Source: an uncultured Clostridia bacterium (GTDB lineage: Bacteria > Bacillota > Clostridia > TANB77 > CAG-508). Taken from it: 64,000 nucleotides of DNA. The translations under genes were made by a program, and so were the position numbers. The stretch covers positions 62,001 through 126,000 of the forward strand of contig CALXPN010000001.1 of assembly GCA_944390285.1 (NCBI GenBank), written 5' to 3'. Of the stretch, positions 21,427 to 29,650 are shown piece after piece (position 1 is the stretch's first letter; the number at the start of each line of letters is the position of its first letter). The notes under the pieces were generated by a model. It made no database searches. It was not told the origin of the DNA and worked only from the letters and a program-made list of their open reading frames with translations.

Positions 21427-22305
21427 TTATATTAACATATTAATTCCTTCTGAAACAATATTACTCATATTTTCTATTAAACTATCTATTTCTTTTGGTG
21501 TAACTATAAAATTAAAATTATTTAATTTCATTTTATTTACAATTTCATTTTCTGAAACATCTATTTCACAGGCTTTCAAAGTGTCTATGACAATTGTTGC
21601 AGCATCAAGAACTGTTGGAATACCAACACCTATTACTGGAACATTTAAAGTATCTACTGATAACTCTTCTTGTCTGTTTCCAACACCACCACCAGGAATA
21701 ATTCCAGTATCTGATATTTGTATAGATTTATTTATTCTATCTATATTTTTTGAACATAAACTATCTATTGCAATTACAAGTTTAGGTTTTATATTATCGA
21801 CAATTCCTTTTACTATTTCTACTGTTTCTATGCCAGTTGTTCCAAGTACTCCAGGTGTTATAGCACTTATACTTCTTGTATTTTTATCTATAGCATTTGG
21901 TAAATATATTTTTATATGTCTGGTTATTTCAATATTTTGAACAACTTTAGCACCTAATGAATCTGGTGTAGCATATAAATTTCCAAGTCCTACGATTAAT
22001 ATTTCTTCATTTCTTTTTATGTGTTTTTCTATTATAGCTAATAATTCACTTGAAAAAGTTTTTATGATTTCTTCTTCCTTTTCTGTAGTTATATTATTTA
22101 TTTTTTTTATATCTATTGTTATATAACTTCCTTGCTTCTTCTCTAAAGCCTTTTCACCATTTTCATTTGTAATTTTAACTCTAGTAATTGTTATATCACC
22201 TTTTTTTTCTTCTTCACATTCTATACCATCTATTTCATTTTCTAATTTATTAGCATTTTTATATAAATCTCTTCTTTCTACTGCCATATCTGTTCTAAAA
22301 AACAT
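21427..22305 (-). CDS. gpr: Germination protease GPR
   Basis: Spore protease that starts degradation of small acid-soluble spore proteins at germination; made as a zymogen in the forespore. The 292-residue protein begins MFFRTDMAVERRDLY, the conserved family N-terminus that includes the self-cleavage region. It has LIVGLGNLYATPDSLG, ITPGVLGTTGIETVEIV, VIAIDSLCSKNIDRIN, the DTGIIPGGGVGNRQ loop and VPVIGVGIPTVLDA. I start at the ATG at 22305, eight bases after AAAGGAG, not at the GTG three codons earlier. Confirms the spore-forming nature of the organism. Confidence 0.94.
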   Translation of the reverse strand: MFFRTDMAVERRDLYKNANKLENEIDGIECEEEKKGDITITRVKITNENGEKALEKKQGSYITIDIKKINNITTEKEEEIIKTFSSELLAIIEKHIKRNEEILIVGLGNLYATPDSLGAKVVQNIEITRHIKIYLPNAIDKNTRSISAITPGVLGTTGIETVEIVKGIVDNIKPKLVIAIDSLCSKNIDRINKSIQISDTGIIPGGGVGNRQEELSVDTLNVPVIGVGIPTVLDAATIVIDTLKACEIDVSENEIVNKMKLNNFNFIVTPKEIDSLIENMSNIVSEGINMLI

Positions 22306-22400
22306 AAGCTTCACTCCTTTAAATTCTTATTTAAATTAGTTTCTTACATTTTTTTTATTTTATTCAAAAACTAAAAACATAATAAATTTAAATTCCCAAT

Positions 22401-22447
22401 AAAAAAACTCAAATTATTAAAACTAAATTTTAATAATTTGAGTTTTT
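22401..22447. terminator. Terminator after yebC
   Basis: Nearly perfect 20-bp palindrome (22401-22422 with 22425-22447), with A-run and T-run ends, 24 bases after the yebC stop on the minus strand. It also shields gpr. Confidence 0.9.
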
Positions 22448-22470
22448 TATTTTAAATTAGTAATTATTTT

Positions 22471-23196
22471 TTATTCTTCCCAGTTATGGAATACTTCTAA
22501 TACATCATCTAAATCATTTAAATTATCTATTAATCTTTGCATTTTCTCAGCATTTTTTTCATCTAAAGTAACATATGTACTAGGTACCATTTGTACTCCT
22601 GCTTCTAAAAATATTAAATTATTTTTTGATAATTCTTCTGTCACATTTGTAAAATCATTTGGTGCTGTTAATACTTGATATACTTCTTCTTCTGATACAA
22701 AATCTTCTGCACCAGCCTCAATCGCAATCATCATTAAATCATCCTCAGATATAGGACATCCTTCTTTTTCAATTACTATAACACCTTTTTTTTCAAACAT
22801 ATATGATACACAGCCTGTAGTTCCTAAATTTCCTCCAGCTTTATCAAATACATGTCTTACATCTGCTGCTGTTCTATTCTTATTATTAGTAGAAGCATTT
22901 ACAATTACTGCAACACCACTTGGACCATATCCCTCATATACCATTTCTTCATAATTTTCTGTGCTTCCTGCTCCAGAAGCTTTTTTTATTGCATTATTTA
23001 TTGTATCATTAGGCATATTATTTGCCTTACATTTTGCTATTACATCTTTTAACTTAGAATTTCCTGCAGGATCAGGACCACCTTGTTTTACTGCAATTAA
23101 TAATTCTCTTCCTAATTTTGTAAATATCTTTCCTCTTGCTGCATCTGCTTTTCCCTTTTTAGCTTGAATATTATGCCATTTTGAATGTCCTGACAT
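22471..23196 (-). CDS. yebC: YebC/PmpR family protein
   Basis: A 241-residue protein of the YebC/TACO1 family, proposed to act as a transcription regulator or, more recently, as a ribosome-associated factor helping translation of difficult sequences. The start [15 protein letters not shown] is the invariant family N-terminus and has AAGGAGG upstream; an in-frame upstream start is rejected. [30 protein letters not shown] and [14 protein letters not shown] are present. Monocistronic. A translation-assisting role would be interesting beside the recoding seen elsewhere in this window, but this is only a thought. Confidence 0.95.
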   Translation of the reverse strand: MSGHSKWHNIQAKKGKADAARGKIFTKLGRELLIAVKQGGPDPAGNSKLKDVIAKCKANNMPNDTINNAIKKASGAGSTENYEEMVYEGYGPSGVAVIVNASTNNKNRTAADVRHVFDKAGGNLGTTGCVSYMFEKKGVIVIEKEGCPISEDDLMMIAIEAGAEDFVSEEEVYQVLTAPNDFTNVTEELSKNNLIFLEAGVQMVPSTYVTLDEKNAEKMQRLIDNLNDLDDVLEVFHNWEE

Positions 23197-23311
23197 TTTT
23201 AATTCCTCCTTATTTTTACATCTTATATATTTTTTAAAATTAATTTCCGTTAGATATTTTATCACATATTTTTACTTTTGTGTAGTATTTTAGAAATTAT
23301 TTTTCAAAATT

Positions 23312-23351
23312 AAAAAGTCATAATTTTAGATATACAAAAATTATGACTTTT
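23312..23351. terminator. Terminator after the FTR-like gene
   Basis: 15-bp stem around AAAAGTCATAATTTT (23312-23327 with 23337-23351), directly after the stop of the small FTR-like protein. Symmetrical A/T runs allow use in both directions. Confidence 0.88.
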
Positions 23352-23358
23352 ATAATTT

Positions 23359-23544
23359 TTAATTCTCTTCTTTTTTTATATATAATTTACATTTACATAT
23401 TCCATCATTAATAAATTCATCACACGGACATAGTGTAGTATCATCTGCTATTACTCTACAAGGACAATGCCCTTCTTTTTTATAAATTCCTTCTAATATT
23501 TTATTAACATATTCTCTATCTGGATTTAAAATATAACCTTTCAT
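23359..23544 (-). CDS. Small ferredoxin-thioredoxin reductase-like protein
   Basis: A 61-residue protein with the cysteine pattern of the catalytic (beta) chain of ferredoxin-thioredoxin reductase: HCPCRV, LCPC and CKC. In plant-type FTR these cysteines hold a [4Fe-4S] cluster beside a redox-active disulfide that passes ferredoxin electrons to thioredoxin. The protein is shorter than the plant or cyanobacterial chain and no variable (alpha) subunit is nearby. It follows trxA by 13 bases in the same operon, so the likely job is reducing that thioredoxin. Confidence 0.8.
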   Translation of the reverse strand: MKGYILNPDREYVNKILEGIYKKEGHCPCRVIADDTTLCPCDEFINDGICKCKLYIKKEEN

Positions 23545-23557
23545 TTTTTTTCTCCTT

Positions 23558-23869
23558 CTATTTATAGTTTTCTATATTTTGAACTAACTCTCCTTCGTCT
23601 CTAAAACCTTCTAATGAATTCACTAAAGAACCATTTTTAAAAAATTTAATAGTAGGAACAACCTCAACACCATATCTTATTGCAAGTTCTGTATTTTCAT
23701 CTATATCTAATTTCATAATTTCTACATCATTTCTTTCTTTTGAAATTTTTTCTAAAACAGGTGTTAACATTTGGCATGGTCCACACCAAGTTGCAAAAAA
23801 ATCAACCATTACTAACTTATTATTTTTTAAAACTTCTTCTTCAAAATTATCTTTATTTATATATTTCAT
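23558..23869 (-). CDS. trxA: Thioredoxin
   Basis: A 103-residue thioredoxin with the active site WCGPCQ at about residue 30, the cis-proline motif VVPTIKFF and the KLDIDENTELA strand. The ATG overlaps the stop codon of the older reading frame of the upstream VTT-family gene (ATGA), which implies coupled translation before that gene was damaged. Paired with the FTR-like protein downstream. Confidence 0.95.
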   Translation of the reverse strand: MKYINKDNFEEEVLKNNKLVMVDFFATWCGPCQMLTPVLEKISKERNDVEIMKLDIDENTELAIRYGVEVVPTIKFFKNGSLVNSLEGFRDEGELVQNIENYK

Positions 23870-24446
23870 AATCTTCCTCCTTGAATATATTTATTATAGT
23901 ACTTATATATCAACTCATACATTTTTGTCAATATTAAAATAATTGAAACAATTATTAATATTATGATATATAGTATAATTCCATCTTTCCAATCACCCAT
24001 AGAAATAATACTAGTATTTCAATTTTTTTAGAATCTTTAAATAAATCACTATTTTCCATTTTATGAATTTTTCTTCTATTACAAAACATATATACAAATC
24101 TTTTTCCATATTTTCTAACAAGAAAATATATTATACTTGTAGTAATAATATTTGAAAAAACAATAAATATTGTTCCCAATAAAGCTCCATAGCACATTCC
24201 TGCTAAAATTTCAACTGGCTCACCTGGTACTATAAATAAAAATATTTGAGATATTTGAAGAACAAATAATAATAATATTCCAAATATACCGCTTCTTTCT
24301 ACTTTTTCTTTAAACATTAGCTTTCCTTCTAATGTAGATAGATTTTTCATTACTGGAAATAAATATAAAGTTATTGCACATATCACTACAAAAACTATTA
24401 TTAGTATTAATATCTTTAAAAATATTATTTTTTCTTTTCTACTCAT
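23866..24446 (-). pseudogene. VTT (TVP38/TMEM64, DedA-like) membrane protein with internal deletion
   Basis: The first part is a normal VTT protein: hydrophobic N-terminus, then VPGEPVEILAGMCYGALLG and YFLVRKYGKRFV. At about 24000 it jumps from KKIEILVLFL into another frame and stops at 23961. In the -1/+2 frame the expected C-terminal tail continues (SIISMGDWKDG and a last membrane helix) down to a TGA that overlaps the trxA start. The conserved stretch that should lie between, including the IPGTPKD-type segment of about 45 residues, is missing. This reads as an out-of-frame internal deletion, not as recoding: there is no CGG here. The start ATG at 24446 overlaps the stop of the CmpB-type gene. 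Confidence 0.75.
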
Positions 24447-24957
24447 ATTCAAGTTTTAATATACCCTTTTCATATTTGTAAAAATAGTACTTAAAAATTC
24501 TTAAACTATTTTTATTTAATTTTAATTTCAAATTTTCTATAAATGGAATAATATATTTCATAAATAAAACTCCAGCAATTCCCCAATATGTACAATGAAG
24601 TAAACTTGTCCTTCCATTTATATTAAAAATTAAATAAGAATAATCCCAGGATATTGTGCCAAATACTTTTTCTTGTATATAAGAACATACATACTCTGTT
24701 ATTCCACCTAATATCATAGTTATCAAAAATATTTTTAAATAACCTTTGTTCTGCATATTTTTTAAAATCATATAATAAATTACTGCTCCAATACCATATA
24801 CTGGTATAAATGGTCCATATATTAATCCTTTTCGTGTTTCAAAAAATCCTTTTTGAAAGAAAACGACTAACATTTCAAACACATAACCTGAGATACTTCC
24901 TATTATAAATATCCAAAATATAATAATAAATTCTTTAATAATTTTATTTTTTTTCAT
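24439..24957 (-). CDS. CmpB-type putative transporter permease
   Basis: A 172-residue membrane protein with about four to five hydrophobic segments. It matches the family annotated as putative ABC-transporter type permease (CmpB): GSISGYVFEMLV, RKGLIYGPFIPVYGIGAV, LGGITEYVCSYIQEKVFG, WDYS and LLHCTYWGIAGVLF. Despite the name, no ATPase is adjacent and transport has not been shown for the family. First gene of a four-gene operon with the VTT gene, trxA and the FTR-like gene; start behind AAAGGAGAG. Confidence 0.8.
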   Translation of the reverse strand: MKKNKIIKEFIIIFWIFIIGSISGYVFEMLVVFFQKGFFETRKGLIYGPFIPVYGIGAVIYYMILKNMQNKGYLKIFLITMILGGITEYVCSYIQEKVFGTISWDYSYLIFNINGRTSLLHCTYWGIAGVLFMKYIIPFIENLKLKLNKNSLRIFKYYFYKYEKGILKLEYE

Positions 24958-25106
24958 AATTTACTCTCCTTTTATACATCGTGAGTAATATATATTTATA
25001 AAACTATTATTTTAAATCAATAAAATTATAACACAATTTTTTATAATATTTCTTAAGGATATATTAAGCATTTATGAATATTTTATTAATTATATTTGAT
25101 TATGAT

Positions 25107-25877
25107 TTATCCTAAAGTTACATCTAAAATCATCATAAGTAAAAATCCTATTGTTATTCCAATTGTTCCAATTACTGGTAACTCATCATTTTGAGATTCT
25201 GGTATTAATTCATTTGTAACAACATATATCATAGCACCAGCTGCAAAAGACAATAAGTATGGTAGAACTGGTACTATGATACTTGTAAGTAATATAGTAA
25301 TAAATCCTGCTATTGGCTCTACAATACCCGATATGACTCCATATAAAAATGCTTTTTTCTTAGATATTCCTGAAGTTTTTAGTGGCATTGAAATAATAGC
25401 ACCTTCTGGAAGATTTTGAATAGCTATTCCTATTGCTAAAGTAAAGGCACCAAGCATTGAAATATTACTATTTCCTGATATTACACCCGCAAAAACAACT
25501 CCTACAGCCATTCCTTCTGGAATATTATGTAATGTTACTGCAAGAAAAAGCATTGTTTTTTTATTAAAATATTTTTTTATTTTTTTAAAATTGTTATTTT
25601 TCAATTTAAAAGTAATAAAATCTATACAAATTAAAAATATTATTCCTAAACTAAATCCAATCACTGCCGGAAACCAAGCGATTAAGTTCTTCTCCTCAGA
25701 CATTTCAATTGATGGTATTAATAAAGACCAAATTGAAGCTGCTATCATAACACCTGAAGCTATTCCTAATAGTAATTTTTCTATTTTATTATTCAGATTT
25801 TTTTTCATAAAAAAAACCATAGATGATCCTAACACCGTTCCTATAAATGGAATTAAAATTCCTAAAATTATTTGCAT
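25107..25877 (-). CDS. ZIP family metal transporter
   Basis: A 256-residue transporter with about eight membrane helices, for uptake of Zn2+ or another divalent metal. The metal-binding helix signatures are AVTLHNIPEGMAVGV and AIQNLPEGAIISMPL. The loop between helices 3 and 4 is Lys/Asn-rich instead of His-rich. I place the start at the ATG at 25877, where the family's MxxILGILIPFIG begins; a TTG eight codons upstream is possible, since the only AAAGGAG lies far upstream (25916-25924). Confidence 0.9.
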   Translation of the reverse strand: MQIILGILIPFIGTVLGSSMVFFMKKNLNNKIEKLLLGIASGVMIAASIWSLLIPSIEMSEEKNLIAWFPAVIGFSLGIIFLICIDFITFKLKNNNFKKIKKYFNKKTMLFLAVTLHNIPEGMAVGVVFAGVISGNSNISMLGAFTLAIGIAIQNLPEGAIISMPLKTSGISKKKAFLYGVISGIVEPIAGFITILLTSIIVPVLPYLLSFAAGAMIYVVTNELIPESQNDELPVIGTIGITIGFLLMMILDVTLG

Positions 25878-26041
25878 TTTATATTCACATAATAAAAACA
25901 AATTTAATTTATTATGTATCTCCTTTCTGAAATTTATATTTCTTTAATATATAATTTTAATAAGTATTTTGTCTTATTACATAATATTCATATATTTTAC
26001 ATAAATTTCATCTTTTTTTATATTTAACTTAATTTCATCTA

Positions 26042-26237
26042 AAAAATAATATATTAATATTTATCAAATTTTTTAATGTGATTGAAAAAAAATTAGAATT
26101 TCTTTAATTATTTTATGGAAAATGTTCGCGTCGAGCGTTAGCGAGGACTAAGTGAAAGGGTGCCATAAAATAATTTTAGAAATTCTTATATTTTGTAATG
26201 AACTAAAAAGTTTGGTAAATATTAATATATTATTTTT
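26042..26237. repeat. Long inverted-repeat element B (196 bp)
   Basis: In the 604-base gap between the ZIP gene and the foreign lipoprotein gene. Outer arms 26042-26063 and 26216-26237 pair perfectly over 22 bases. The arms continue with mismatches to a perfect 13-bp inner stem (26106-26118 with 26163-26175). The 44-base core is GC-rich, holds GAGCGTTAGCGAG and ends GGGTG. The inner arms share AGAAATTCT/AGAATTTCT with element A, and the length differs by one base. Confidence 0.85.
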
Positions 26238-26277
26238 ATATAAATAAGCAATATTTCCAAAAATTTCCATAAAAAGC

Positions 26278-26306
26278 TTGATTTTTTGTCAAAAACATAT
26301 TATAAT
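26278..26306 (+). promoter_or_regulatory. Promoter of the lipoprotein gene
   Basis: TTGATT at 26278-26283, 17-base spacer, perfect TATAAT at 26301-26306. Transcripts would carry a leader of about 170 bases containing an 11-bp hairpin (26336-26346 with 26375-26385). Found by eye; sequence is of host AT-rich type. Confidence 0.7.
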
Positions 26307-26394
26307 TAAAAATGTAATGTAACTTTATGTCAACAGCATTTTCAATAACTAGATATGTAACTTATAAAAAGTAAATTGAAAATGCAAACCTACA

Positions 26395-26408
26395 AACAAG
26401 AATGCAAA
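26395..26408. repeat. Left copy of 14-bp inverted repeat around the lipoprotein gene
   Basis: AACAAGAATGCAAA, an exact inverted match to 27129-27142 on the other side of the gene. Possible cassette boundary. Confidence 0.7.
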
Positions 26409-26481
26409 AGTAACTCGCAAACCCAGATTCAATAGTAACAACTAATTTTTTTCATTTATCAATTTTAAGGAGGAAAACACT

Positions 26482-27117
26482 ATGAAGAAAAAAATTTTTA
26501 CGGTATTATTAACAGTTATTTTTGTAATTGCAATGATGGCGACAGGCTGCAGCGGTGCATCTGAGGAGACTGATTCCGGAGGAGATAAAACCGAAACCGA
26601 GGCAGAAGCTCCGGCGGCAGATGACCAGCAGGCCGAATCAGAAGAAAGTGATGAGGTCACGACTGAGGAGGAGGATGCGGTAAAAGAAACTGAGGACAGC
26701 TCGGCAACACCTGATGTTGTGCTTACAGCCGATACAGAAATCACAGATGAAGATATTCAGGAAATCTATGCTTCGATAAAAGAAAATGTAACAGCTGAAT
26801 ATCTTGAACCCAACGGGATTGATCCCGCAACTTTCAGCTGGCCTTCTTCTGAATCTAGCAGCTGGAATTACCTAAGTGATTTATACACCTCGTGCTATTT
26901 ATGTGTTGATTTACAAATTCCTTTTACGGAAGATGAATTAACTCAGTACGAAGGTGAATATCCTACTCAGGATAAAGAACTTTTCGAGGCAGTTTTCTTT
27001 GGAATTTTACATTGGCTCGATTCTAAAGGCTCTTATGATACAGGTTATTACAGTGCTGTATTAGGGAAATTAAATCCGTTCAACACTAACATTACAAATA
27101 ACGTAACTTTTAACTGA
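26482..27117 (+). CDS. Secreted lipoprotein of foreign composition
   Basis: A 211-residue lipoprotein: Lys-rich signal peptide ending MMATGCSG (lipobox, Cys at about residue 24). A strongly acidic Glu/Asp/Ala/Ser linker follows to about residue 85, then a folded domain of about 120 residues with SWPSSESSSWNYLSDLY and FFGILHWLDSKG. No family is recognised. Codon use is plainly unlike the neighbours (GCG, CCG, GAG, CAG, GGC are common, especially in the first half), so it is probably acquired. It still contains no in-frame CGG. Behind AAGGAGG with its own promoter and a GC-rich terminator; no partner genes. Confidence 0.85.
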   Translation: MKKKIFTVLLTVIFVIAMMATGCSGASEETDSGGDKTETEAEAPAADDQQAESEESDEVTTEEEDAVKETEDSSATPDVVLTADTEITDEDIQEIYASIKENVTAEYLEPNGIDPATFSWPSSESSSWNYLSDLYTSCYLCVDLQIPFTEDELTQYEGEYPTQDKELFEAVFFGILHWLDSKGSYDTGYYSAVLGKLNPFNTNITNNVTFN

Positions 27118-27128
27118 CTCTCATCATC

Positions 27129-27142
27129 TTTGCATTCTTGTT
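27129..27142. repeat. Right copy of 14-bp inverted repeat around the lipoprotein gene
   Basis: TTTGCATTCTTGTT, the exact reverse complement of 26395-26408, beginning 12 bases after the lipoprotein stop codon. Confidence 0.7.
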
Positions 27143-27150
27143 AACCTAGC

Positions 27151-27181
27151 GAAAGCAGCAGACCACCGGTCTGCTGCTTTC
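27151..27181 (+). terminator. GC-rich terminator after the lipoprotein gene
   Basis: Perfect 14-bp stem (27151-27164 with 27168-27181) with a 3-base loop, followed by CCTTTTATTTTG. Its GC content contrasts with the A/T-framed host terminators and matches the foreign gene. Confidence 0.88.
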
Positions 27182-27196
27182 ACCTTTTATTTTGTT

Positions 27197-27334
27197 TTAT
27201 TCTTCTACTTTTTCAAACATTTCTTTACCTACTCCACATAATGGGCATGTCCATGTGTCTGGTAAGTCTTCAAATTTTTTTCCTTCTACTGTTTCATCAT
27301 AAATATATCCACATACAGTACATTTATATTTCAT
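27197..27334 (-). CDS. Rubredoxin
   Basis: A 45-residue rubredoxin, an iron protein carrying electrons in anaerobes, often to peroxide or oxygen-reducing enzymes. Both metal-binding pairs are present: [10 protein letters not shown] at residues 5-14 and CPLCGVGK at residues 30-37, with the typical WTCPLCG context. The start ATG has AAAGGGGGTG upstream. It follows argS by 63 bases on the same strand and may be cotranscribed with it. Confidence 0.93.
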   Translation of the reverse strand: MKYKCTVCGYIYDETVEGKKFEDLPDTWTCPLCGVGKEMFEKVEE

Positions 27335-27397
27335 ATTTTCACCCCCTTTATTTTTCTTTATTCTCTACTCTCTACTCTTTATTTTATTTTTAGATAA

Positions 27398-29105
27398 TTA
27401 CATTCTATCTGGCATTTCCATACCAAGTAAATTTGCACCTTTTTTCAAAACTATTTCTACTGCTTTTGTAAGAGCCACTCTGGCATCTTGAATCTCTTTA
27501 TTTTCATCAATTATTTTATTTTCATTATAAAAATTACTATAATTCTGACTTAAATTTATTAAATATCTTGCAAGTATTGAAGGTTCATTTTTTTGTACAA
27601 CTTGCATTAATATATTTTCAAAATCATATAATGAAAATAATACTTTAATACTTGCTTTATCTTGAAGATACTCAAAATTAACATCTTTTAATTCTGGTAT
27701 ATTTTCTACTTTCTCTAAAACACTTTTAGTTCTTACATAAATATATTGAATATATGGTCCTGTTTCTCCATTAAAATTTAAAGCTGTATCCCAATCAAAT
27801 ACTTGATCTTTTATTATAGTATTACAAAGATTATTAAATATAACAGCACCTATACCAATCTTTTTAGCCGCTTCTTTTCTATTTTCCATGTCTGGATTTT
27901 TTTCTTCTATAATCTTTTCTACTCTATCTATTGCTTCTTGTAATAATTCATCTACTTTTACCACAGTTCCTTCACGTGTAGACATTCTTCCTGTTGATAA
28001 TCTTACCATTCCATATGCAACATGTTCTAATCCATTTAAACATTTTTCCGGAATATCAAGATATTTTGCTACTTCAAAAATTTGTCTAAAATGTAAATTT
28101 TGTTCATAAGCTACTACATATAAACATTTATCAAAATCATAAGTTCTTGCTCTATATAATATAGCTGCTAAATCTCTTGTCGCATATATAGTAGAACCAT
28201 TAGATTTTTTTATCATGCAAATTCCCATTCCTTTATCATCTAAATCTACTATTTTAGCCCCTTCTGAATCTTTTAAAACACCTTTTTTATCCAAGATATC
28301 AACTACTTCATCCATTTTATCTGAATAAAAAGCCTCTCCTTTTAAAGAATCAAATTTTACTCCTAATAAGTCATATATTTTTTGGAATTCTTTTAAACTC
28401 ATATTTTTTAATTTATTCCATATTTCTACGCAATATGGATCATTTTCTTCTATTTTTTTAAAATTTTCTCTACAAAGTTCTAATACATTCTCATCTTCTT
28501 TACAAAGATTATTTATTCTTACATAGATATCCATACAATCATCTATTGGATTTTCATCAAAAGTATATTCATTTCCCCATCTTTTATATCCTTCAATCAT
28601 TTTTCCAAATTGAGTTCCATAATCTCCTAAATGATTTATTCCAATAGTATTATAACCTAAAAATTTATATATTTTGTATAATGCAGATCCTATTACAGTA
28701 TTTCTTAAATGTCCTATATGAAATGGTTTAGCAATATTTGGTGAAGAATATTCTACTAAAATTGTTTTTCCTTCTCCGCTTTTATTTGAACCATATAATT
28801 CTTTTTTATCTGAAATTTCTTGTAGAACTACTTTAGCAAGAACTAATTTATTTATAAAGAAATTTAAATATCCACCTATTATTTGCATATTTTCTATATT
28901 TTCATCTAGTTGTATTTTATTTTTTAGTTCCTCTGCTATTATTTGAGGAGATTTTTTTAATGCTTTAGCAAGTCTAAAACAAGGAAATGCATAATCTCCC
29001 ATATCAAGATTTGGAGGTACTTCTATGTAACCATATATTTCCTTCGAATCTAAACTAGTTATTCCGTGCTATTTTATTTGCTATAACTTCTTTAAAATCT
29101 AACAT
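27398..29105 (-). CDS. argS: Arginyl-tRNA synthetase, with a +1 frameshift at an in-frame CGG (codon 14)
   Basis: Charges tRNA-Arg. Class I synthetase: PFHIGHLRNTVIG (HIGH), RMSTREGTVV in place of KMSKS as usual for ArgRS, and a DALR-type C-terminal domain. The true start is the ATG at 29105 behind AAAGGAAA, encoding MLDFKEVIANKIA. The zero frame then meets CGG (29066-29064) and stops at TAG three codons later (29057-29055). Skipping the C gives GGA and continues GITSLDSKEIYGYIEVPP without a break to the end (568 residues, normal length). The gene is normally essential, so it should be functional. A start inside the gene would lose the N-terminal additional domain. See findings on CGG recoding. 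Confidence 0.92.
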
Positions 29106-29617
29106 TTAATTTCCTTTCTCTTTATACATTATTTTTTTATTTTTATGAATTTGTATAAGTTTTATACATATAAGCATTAAACAAACACCTGTTATAAAAC
29201 CTAATGTATCTATATATACATCTATTATTGAACCGGTGTCTTCCTGGAACCATAAGTTGATGTACTTCATCTGTTATTGCATACCATACTCCAAGAATTA
29301 TAGATATTATCATTTTCTTTCTATCTGTCCAATCATATGTTGAAAATAAAGATATAAATAATACTCCTCCGAAGTCCATACTCACTAAAATGTGCAAATT
29401 TTCTAACATATGGTTCTACTAAATTTATTGTTTCTTCATTTTTTGTAAATAATTCTACTATTTTTCTACTTAATCCTGAAGAATCTCCACCATCTTGACT
29501 AGAAAAATTAAAAACTATAAATGCCCATATAAAAATTAATATAAAAAGAAATATTCTCAAAAAAGTTTTCTTTTTATTTTTTGAATTATTTATTTTTTCA
29601 TCCTTTTTTTGTTTCAT
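29106..29617 (-). CDS. VanZ-like membrane protein, with two +1 frameshifts at in-frame CGG codons
   Basis: VanZ family protein of 169 residues once two single C bases are skipped. The start is the ATG at 29617, behind TGAGGA. Hydrophobic N-terminal segment, NFSSQDGGDSSG, RKFAHFSEYGL, then the first CGG (29371-29369, codon 83); shifting gives GGVLFISLFSTYDW and ITDEVHQLMVPGRH. The second CGG (29235-29233) shifts into GSIIDVYIDTLGFITG and a last membrane helix, ending in TAA directly before the argS ATG. The restored text follows the VanZ pattern HFxEYxxxG...DExxQ..VPGRxGxxxDVxID all the way. Role unknown; the founder gives teicoplanin resistance. Confidence 0.88.
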
Positions 29618-29650
29618 ATTTTTCCTCATTATTATTTTTAAATAAATATT

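Noticed and set aside
23961..24452. VTT-family gene as a sixth CGG frameshift
   Set aside because: No CGG is present, and about 45 conserved residues are missing at the junction, so it is a deletion.
26442..26744. Ser-rich reading frame on the minus strand opposite the lipoprotein gene
   Set aside because: It is a shadow of the GC-rich acidic linker; it has no ribosome site and no family resemblance.
27398..29002. argS starting at an internal codon near 29002
   Set aside because: It would remove the N-terminal domain. A proper ATG with a ribosome site exists at 29105 and the missing part is readable after the CGG shift.
29055..29105. Reading the five frameshifts as sequencing or assembly errors
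   Set aside because: Not fully excluded, but random single-base insertions would not always be a C placed directly before a GGN codon, in phase, five times out of five, while in-frame CGG is otherwise missing. Read data would settle it.
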